9,946 bases of DNA from assembly GCA_012518325.1 (NCBI GenBank), contig JAAYSR010000036.1, positions 1-9,946 of the forward strand, read 5' to 3'. The notes beneath the pieces were generated by a model, which saw nothing but the letters and a program-made list of their open reading frames with translations, did not search any database and was not told where the DNA came from. Both the position numbers and the translations under genes were made by a program. Each line of letters starts with the position of its first letter. The first letter of the stretch is position 1. Below are positions 7,631 through 9,946 of this stretch, one piece after another. Source of the stretch: Bacillota bacterium. GTDB lineage: Bacteria > Bacillota > Limnochordia > Darwinibacteriales > Darwinibacteriaceae.

Positions 7631-7674
7631 CGCACAGCACATTTTTTTTGCGTGCTGAAGTATTTTTGCGGAGC
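7631..7674 (+). promoter_or_regulatory. Structured leader of rrf2
   Basis: An inner stem pairs CAGCAC (7636-7641) with GTGCTG (7653-7658) around an A/T-rich loop. An outer stem pairs CCGCA (7631-7635) with TGCGG (7668-7672). The outer stem takes in part of GGAG (7671-7674), one possible ribosome site for rrf2. The run of eight T lies in the loop rather than after the stem, so this is not a normal terminator. Confidence 0.4.
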
Positions 7675-7691
7675 TGGATGGTGAAAAATAG

Positions 7692-8102
7692 GTGGAAGTT
7701 ACTAAAAAATCAGAATACGCTATCAGTGCCTTGGTCGAATTAGCGCAGCATCCTGGTGAGTTTATCTCCTCCAAGGTCATTGCGAGCAGACAAGATATCC
7801 CGGTCAATTTTTTACCCCAAATCATGGCACAGTTAGGCGCACAGGGATGGGTAGTGGGCGTCAGGGGACCAGGCGGCGGAGTTCGTCTGGAGGCAGAAGC
7901 CAATTCGATTACTCTCAAAGACGTTATTGAACTGATTGAGGGGCCGATTGCAATCACGAAGTGTCTGGCTGGGGATGGAAGCTGTTCCCGGGAGCAGACC
8001 TGCCCTATGCATCCTGTCTGGCAGGAGGCGCAAGAGGCTTTCATTCAGGTCCTGAAGACCAGGACAATTGCAGATTTAGTGCCCAAGACCCCCGAAAAGT
8101 AA
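7692..8102 (+). CDS. Rrf2 family transcriptional regulator with IscR-like cysteines
   Basis: This 136-residue winged-helix regulator has the family start (VTKKSEYAISAL, 3-14), a helix-turn-helix around residues 26-50 and the wing GVRGPGGGVRL (56-66). Three cysteines, C91, C98 and C104, are spaced C-x6-C-x5-C and followed by H107. IscR binds a [2Fe-2S] cluster with three such cysteines and a histidine, so this protein probably senses iron-sulfur status, redox state or nitric oxide. The GTG start at 7692 is forced by an in-frame TAG just before it (7689-7691) and by the family N-terminus. The ribosome site is weak: GGATGGTGA or GGAG at unusual spacing, partly inside a predicted leader hairpin. 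It has a consensus promoter, and the skp-like gene follows 68 bases later with no visible terminator. A nearby rubredoxin and ferredoxin are plausible targets. There is no iscS or cysteine synthase next door to suggest the IscR or CymR role directly. Confidence 0.93.
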   Translation: MEVTKKSEYAISALVELAQHPGEFISSKVIASRQDIPVNFLPQIMAQLGAQGWVVGVRGPGGGVRLEAEANSITLKDVIELIEGPIAITKCLAGDGSCSREQTCPMHPVWQEAQEAFIQVLKTRTIADLVPKTPEK

Positions 8103-8155
8103 GGACCGGGAAGGAAATATATGTCGGGGGTGGAATAGTAAGTGAGAGTAAATTC

Positions 8156-8162
8156 AAAGGAG
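8156..8162 (+). promoter_or_regulatory. Ribosome binding site deciding the TTG start of the Skp-like gene
   Basis: AAAGGAG at 8156-8162 lies 8 bases before TTG at 8171. The in-frame GTG at 8162-8164 overlaps this site and cannot use it. Starting at TTG also gives a clean signal peptide. Confidence 0.75.
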
Positions 8163-8170
8163 TGTCCAGT

Positions 8171-8632
8171 TTGAGAAGACAAACACTAGGGATTGCGCTT
8201 ATTCTGACGATAGTTTTGCTTGTTCCTGCTTTAGCTTCTGCAGCCACAATCGGCTATGTAGATTTCGAGTTCTTATTCTATGCTCATCCAGAATACGATG
8301 TCAAAAACAGTGAACTGCAGCAGGCCGCAGAGAAGTTGTACTTAGAAATAGAGGCTGAGGCTGAAAAGCTGGAGACTCAGGAAGAGATTGACGGACTGGT
8401 CGCACAGTATGAGCAGCAGTTTGAGCAGATTGAACAGCAGGTTCGCCTTGATTTAGTTACTTTTATCCTGGACATAATTAAACAGGTGGCTGAAGAGCAC
8501 GGTGTTGAGGCGGTCCTGCCAGAAAACTCCATTATCTACGGCGGCATCAATCTGACCGTTCCTGTTGTGGAGTCCATGTACAAAGCCTACGGCATTTCTG
8601 TCCCTTCCACAATTCGCGAACTATTGCAGTAA
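8171..8632 (+). CDS. Skp/OmpH-like secreted chaperone homologue
   Basis: From the TTG at 8171 this is 153 residues. Residues 1-24 form a signal peptide: two arginines, a hydrophobic core from about 6 to 21, and an ASA cleavage site before A25, which gives a mature protein of about 129 residues outside the membrane. The mature start IGYVDFEFLF matches the IAxVDxxxLF opening of Skp/OmpH proteins. The middle (about 50-105) is rich in E, Q, A and L and should form the long coiled-coil hairpin. The end (VAEEHGVEAVLPENSIIYGG...LTVPVVESM) matches the family C-terminus. Skp holds unfolded outer-membrane proteins in the periplasm of two-membraned bacteria. The usual neighbours (bamA, lpx genes) are absent here. 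It follows rrf2 by 68 bases and may share its transcript. It is acidic and short, so it could be a divergent homologue with another envelope role. Family assignment is good; function is inferred. Confidence 0.8.
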   Translation: MRRQTLGIALILTIVLLVPALASAATIGYVDFEFLFYAHPEYDVKNSELQQAAEKLYLEIEAEAEKLETQEEIDGLVAQYEQQFEQIEQQVRLDLVTFILDIIKQVAEEHGVEAVLPENSIIYGGINLTVPVVESMYKAYGISVPSTIRELLQ

Positions 8633-8686
8633 TTAGGTAGGATTTTCCCCTTTTAGGTAGAATAAATCAGGGAAAAAGTGGGGAAA
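8633..8686 (+). promoter_or_regulatory. Repeats and possible hairpin before rubredoxin
   Basis: TTAGGTAG occurs twice, at 8633-8640 and 8653-8660, with a period of 20 bases. TTTCCCC (8644-8650) can pair with GGGGAAA (8680-8686), just before the AGGTGA ribosome site (8688-8693). TAGAAT at 8658-8663 could be a -10 box but has no good -35 partner. The role is unknown; it may be an operator or a leader fold. Confidence 0.3.
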
Positions 8687-8698
8687 GAGGTGAAGGCA

Positions 8699-8857
8699 AT
8701 GTCAAAGTGGGAGTGCACAGTGTGTGGTTATGTTTATGATCCGGCTGTCGGTGATCCAACGCAAGATATTCCACCGGGGGTAGATTTCAAGGATTTGCCA
8801 GACGAATGGACCTGTCCGGAATGCGGTGTAGGAAAGGATATGTTTGAAGAACTATAG
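8699..8857 (+). CDS. Rubredoxin
   Basis: This 52-residue protein has the rubredoxin iron site: C6-x2-C9-GY near the N-terminus and C39-P-x-C42-G near the C-terminus. The four thiolates should hold one iron. The typical YxYDPxxGDPxxxIPPGxxFxxLPxxWxCPxCG pattern is complete and the length is normal. It is a small cytoplasmic one-electron carrier, in anaerobes often serving superoxide reductase, rubrerythrin or flavodiiron proteins. The ATG at 8699 follows AGGTGA (8688-8693). The ferredoxin gene starts 12 bases after its stop, so the two are co-transcribed. Proximity to the Rrf2 regulator suggests redox control, which is inference. Confidence 0.96.
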   Translation: MSKWECTVCGYVYDPAVGDPTQDIPPGVDFKDLPDEWTCPECGVGKDMFEEL

Positions 8858-8869
8858 AGGAGGAAAACC

Positions 8870-9052
8870 ATGAATCCACACGTTAACCATGACGAGTGTA
8901 TCGGTTGCGAACTGTGCGCAGAGATCTGCCCAGACGTTTTTGAAATGGGCGATGACGGTCTCGCACATGTAAAAGAAGGAGCCGACTGTGCCGCTGCTGG
9001 CTGTTGCCAAGAAGCCGCAGATTCTTGCCCAACAGGAGCAATCAGCCTGTAG
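8870..9052 (+). CDS. Single-cluster [4Fe-4S] ferredoxin
   Basis: This 60-residue protein resembles the monocluster ferredoxin of Thermotoga maritima. C10, C13 and C16 (CIGCELC), with C53 before proline in SCPTGAI, should bind one [4Fe-4S] cluster. C20 and C45 sit where related proteins form a disulfide. C40 and C46 are additional cysteines. The sequence PDVFEMGDDG (21-30) is a family constant. It is a low-potential electron carrier in the cytoplasm. A strong GAGGAGG site (8857-8863) overlaps the last base of the rubredoxin stop, and the gene is followed by a terminator, so it closes the rubredoxin-ferredoxin unit. The acidic composition and length are normal. Confidence 0.95.
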   Translation: MNPHVNHDECIGCELCAEICPDVFEMGDDGLAHVKEGADCAAAGCCQEAADSCPTGAISL

Positions 9053-9071
9053 TCTAACATCTTTAGCATGA

Positions 9072-9103
9072 AAAACCAGCTGTTGTAGCTGGTTTTCTTT
9101 TTT
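9072..9103 (+). terminator. Intrinsic terminator after ferredoxin
   Basis: AAAACCAGCT (9072-9081) pairs perfectly with AGCTGGTTTT (9087-9096) around the loop GTTGT, and CTTTTTT follows (9097-9103). It ends the unit running from rrf2 or rubredoxin. Confidence 0.93.
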
Positions 9104-9172
9104 CCAGATTCACCAGACTTCTACTGGGTTAGGCAGTCCGTTTAGCGGGAACATTAAGCCTACCAGAGAAAG

Positions 9173-9182
9173 AAGGAGGTGA
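9173..9182 (+). promoter_or_regulatory. Strong ribosome binding site of the first spore-protein gene
   Basis: AAGGAGGTGA is a full match to the 16S rRNA tail and lies 5 bases before ATG at 9188. An in-frame GTG at 9179 falls inside this site and is therefore not the start. No clear SigG-type promoter could be recognised in the 69 bases between the ferredoxin terminator and this site. Confidence 0.9.
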
Positions 9183-9187
9183 ATTTG

Positions 9188-9463
9188 ATGGCATTAGGAT
9201 CTTCAGGATCGAATGTCAAAGTCATACCCGAAGCATACCAAGCCATGAATCAGTTCAAATACGAAGTCGCCACCGAGTTGGGGATCAACCCTGAGTACAA
9301 GTCTGGATACTGGGGCAACATCTCTTCCCGTGAGTGTGGTGCCGTTGGTGGACATATGGTAAGACGTATGATCGCCGCCGCTCAGCAATCGCTAATCGGC
9401 CAGGGCGGAGGAGGCACCGGCTTCCGTGGAGGTTTCCCGCCGGAACCAAACCAGAACCAGTAA
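9188..9463 (+). CDS. Alpha/beta-type small acid-soluble spore protein (first copy)
   Basis: This 91-residue protein belongs to the alpha/beta SASP family, which coats and protects DNA in the dormant spore and is degraded at germination. FKYEVATELG (23-32) is the helix with the germination protease site, expected between E26 and V27. SSRECGAVGGHMVRRMIAAAQQSL (46-69) matches the second helix block SREnGxVGGxMVKxM. C50 stands where the family usually has asparagine, and cysteine is rare in these proteins. A Gly/Pro/Asn-rich tail (70-91) extends beyond the usual end. It is 33 of 56 identical to its neighbour over residues 14-69 without gaps (counted by eye), so the two are a tandem duplication. 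Expression late in the forespore under SigG is expected from the family, but a promoter is not evident here. A terminator follows. Confidence 0.95.
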   Translation: MALGSSGSNVKVIPEAYQAMNQFKYEVATELGINPEYKSGYWGNISSRECGAVGGHMVRRMIAAAQQSLIGQGGGGTGFRGGFPPEPNQNQ

Positions 9464-9487
9464 GGCAGAGGCTTGACTGACAAAACG

Positions 9488-9522
9488 GGATGCCGGTACG
9501 ATTGTACCGCGCATCCTTTTTT
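9488..9522 (+). terminator. Intrinsic terminator between the two spore-protein genes
   Basis: GGATGC-CGGTAC (9488-9499) pairs with GTACCG-C-GCATCC (9504-9516), leaving one bulged C and the loop GATT, followed by six T (9517-9522). The ribosome site of the next gene begins at the very next base, which leaves no room for a promoter after it. Confidence 0.9.
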
Positions 9523-9538
9523 GGGGAGGGGGTAACAG

Positions 9539-9775
9539 GTGACCAGAAGAAGCCGGAAGAAAAGCCGCTCCGCTGTTCCTGAGGCGTCAAAGGCCGTGAA
9601 TGCCTTTAGGTTTGAGCTGGCATCTGAACTGGGGGCAAATCCCGAATACCGATCCGGGCACTTGAGCAGCATTGCTTCCCGAGAGTATGGCGCGGTTGAC
9701 GGGAAAACAGTAAGACGTATGATTGCAGAGGCGGAAAACAACCTTAATCGCAATGAGGGCGGATTCAAGTCATGA
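9539..9775 (+). CDS. Alpha/beta-type small acid-soluble spore protein (second copy)
   Basis: This 78-residue spore DNA-binding protein is a paralogue of the gene before it. FRFELASELG (23-32) carries the expected germination-protease site between E26 and L27. IASREYGAVDGKTVRRMIAEAENNL (45-69) is the second helix block. Two features are unusual: the N-terminus (residues 3-10) is packed with arginine and lysine, and D54 replaces the first glycine of the near-invariant VGG. The GTG start at 9539 follows GGGGAGGGGG (about 9523-9532). It aligns residue for residue with the first copy but lacks its C-terminal tail. A terminator lies just upstream and another follows its stop. It may therefore be expressed by read-through from the first copy, or from a promoter hidden in that gene. 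Confidence 0.92.
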   Translation: MTRRSRKKSRSAVPEASKAVNAFRFELASELGANPEYRSGHLSSIASREYGAVDGKTVRRMIAEAENNLNRNEGGFKS

Positions 9776-9778
9776 GGC

Positions 9779-9815
9779 AGGGTTGCTCCATGGATGGAGC
9801 CGCCCTATTTTTCCC
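9779..9815 (+). terminator. Intrinsic terminator after the second spore-protein gene
   Basis: AGGG-TT-GCTCCA (9779-9790) pairs with TGGAGC-CG-CCCT (9795-9806), with two weak positions in mid-stem and loop TGGA, followed by ATTTTT. It insulates the tadA promoter immediately downstream. Confidence 0.82.
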
Positions 9816-9844
9816 TTGTCAACGTTCAATTTCTATGGTATATT
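9816..9844 (+). promoter_or_regulatory. Promoter of tadA
   Basis: TTGTCA (9816-9821) and TATATT (9839-9844) each match the housekeeping consensus at 5 of 6 positions, with an ideal 17-base spacer. Transcription would start near 9851, about 28 bases before the tadA start. Confidence 0.8.
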
Positions 9845-9878
9845 AAGATTCGGTAACGCGAGGCTTGGAGAGATCAAT

Positions 9879-9946
9879 GTGCATAGAGTGTTCATGCAGG
9901 AAGCGCTGGCCGAGGCCCGTTTGGCGCTGGAAATCGGGGAAGTGCC
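9879..9946 (+). CDS. tadA: tRNA adenosine(34) deaminase TadA, 5' end only
   Basis: Only the first 22 codons are present. They read (M)HRVFMQEALAEARLALEIGEV and then a proline, which fits the opening of TadA, where xxFMxxALxEAxxAxxxGEVPVGAV is typical. TadA converts adenosine-34 to inosine in tRNA-Arg(ACG), with a zinc-bound catalytic site that lies beyond the window. The GTG start at 9879 is preceded by GGAGAGA (9867-9873) 5 bases upstream. An ATG at 9877, overlapping it, reads an unrelated cysteine-rich frame. A related cytidine or guanine deaminase is less likely. Confidence 0.82.
   Translation, partial: MHRVFMQEALAEARLALEIGEV

Noticed and set aside
7535..8044. Minus-strand open frame across the rrf2 promoter and gene
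   Set aside because: It would cover a consensus promoter and a conserved gene, and its translation resembles no family I know.
7961..8170. An upstream in-frame extension of the Skp-like gene from an ATG at 7961
   Set aside because: It overlaps the well-supported rrf2 gene for most of its length, has no ribosome site, and would bury the signal peptide. The TTG at 8171 with AAAGGAG upstream is better.
9152..9158. CATTAAG as a SigG -10 box before the first spore-protein gene
   Set aside because: It does not fit the CATnnTA pattern and no -35 partner is present at the right distance.
9473..9502. TTGACT and TACGAT, 18 bases apart, as a promoter for the second spore-protein gene
   Set aside because: The -10 is poor, the element runs through the terminator stem, and spore-protein genes normally use SigG rather than the housekeeping factor. 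Probably chance.
9877..9946. ATG at 9877 as the start of the last gene
   Set aside because: It reads a frame rich in cysteine and tryptophan with no family match, while the GTG at 9879 gives a clear TadA N-terminus with a well-spaced ribosome site.

Overview
The window looks like chromosomal DNA of an anaerobic, endospore-forming member of the Firmicutes (Bacillota), probably a clostridial or related deep lineage of middling GC content. The evidence is a tandem pair of alpha/beta-type small acid-soluble spore proteins, strong AGGAGG-like ribosome binding sites with TTG, GTG and ATG starts, a rubredoxin-ferredoxin pair, and compact intrinsic terminators. No CRISPR array, tRNA, rRNA or insertion sequence is visible. 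The genus cannot be fixed from the sequence alone.

Positions 1-5474 hold a storage-polysaccharide (glycogen-type alpha-glucan) block. After the last codons of an unidentified gene and a terminator come three co-directional genes: a GT4 glycogen-synthase-like glycosyltransferase, a sugar nucleotidyltransferase fused to a left-handed beta-helix and a phosphomannomutase-like domain, and a short alpha-glucan phosphorylase. The first two overlap by 29 bases, the next gap is 4 bases, and a perfect 11-bp hairpin terminator starts right after the last stop codon. Together they could make a nucleotide sugar, polymerise it and recover glucose-1-phosphate by phosphorolysis. The mutase-like half of the fusion protein has lost most of its active-site motifs, so it is more likely structural or regulatory than catalytic.

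Positions 5514-7489 hold two convergent stress-related genes: free methionine-R-sulfoxide reductase (plus strand) and a Ppx/GppA phosphatase with a C-terminal HD-type region (minus strand). Their stop codons share one CTAG and there is no terminator between them, so their transcripts should overlap. Positions 7490-7691 are a divergent control region with a consensus TTGACA-17-TATAAT promoter facing right, a weaker promoter facing left, repeats, and a structured leader.

Positions 7692-9103 carry a redox-flavoured set: an Rrf2 regulator with three cysteines of the IscR type, a secreted Skp/OmpH-like periplasmic chaperone homologue (unusual beside spore genes; it hints at a two-membrane envelope), a rubredoxin and a single-cluster ferredoxin, ended by a terminator. 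Positions 9104-9815 hold the two spore-protein genes, each with its own terminator. At the right edge a near-consensus promoter drives the start of tadA, cut off by the window end.

Nothing here is clearly a new multi-gene system. The points most worth checking are the dead-looking mutase domain, the overlapping msrC/ppx transcripts, the ppx/rrf2 control region, and the Skp-like protein in a spore-former.
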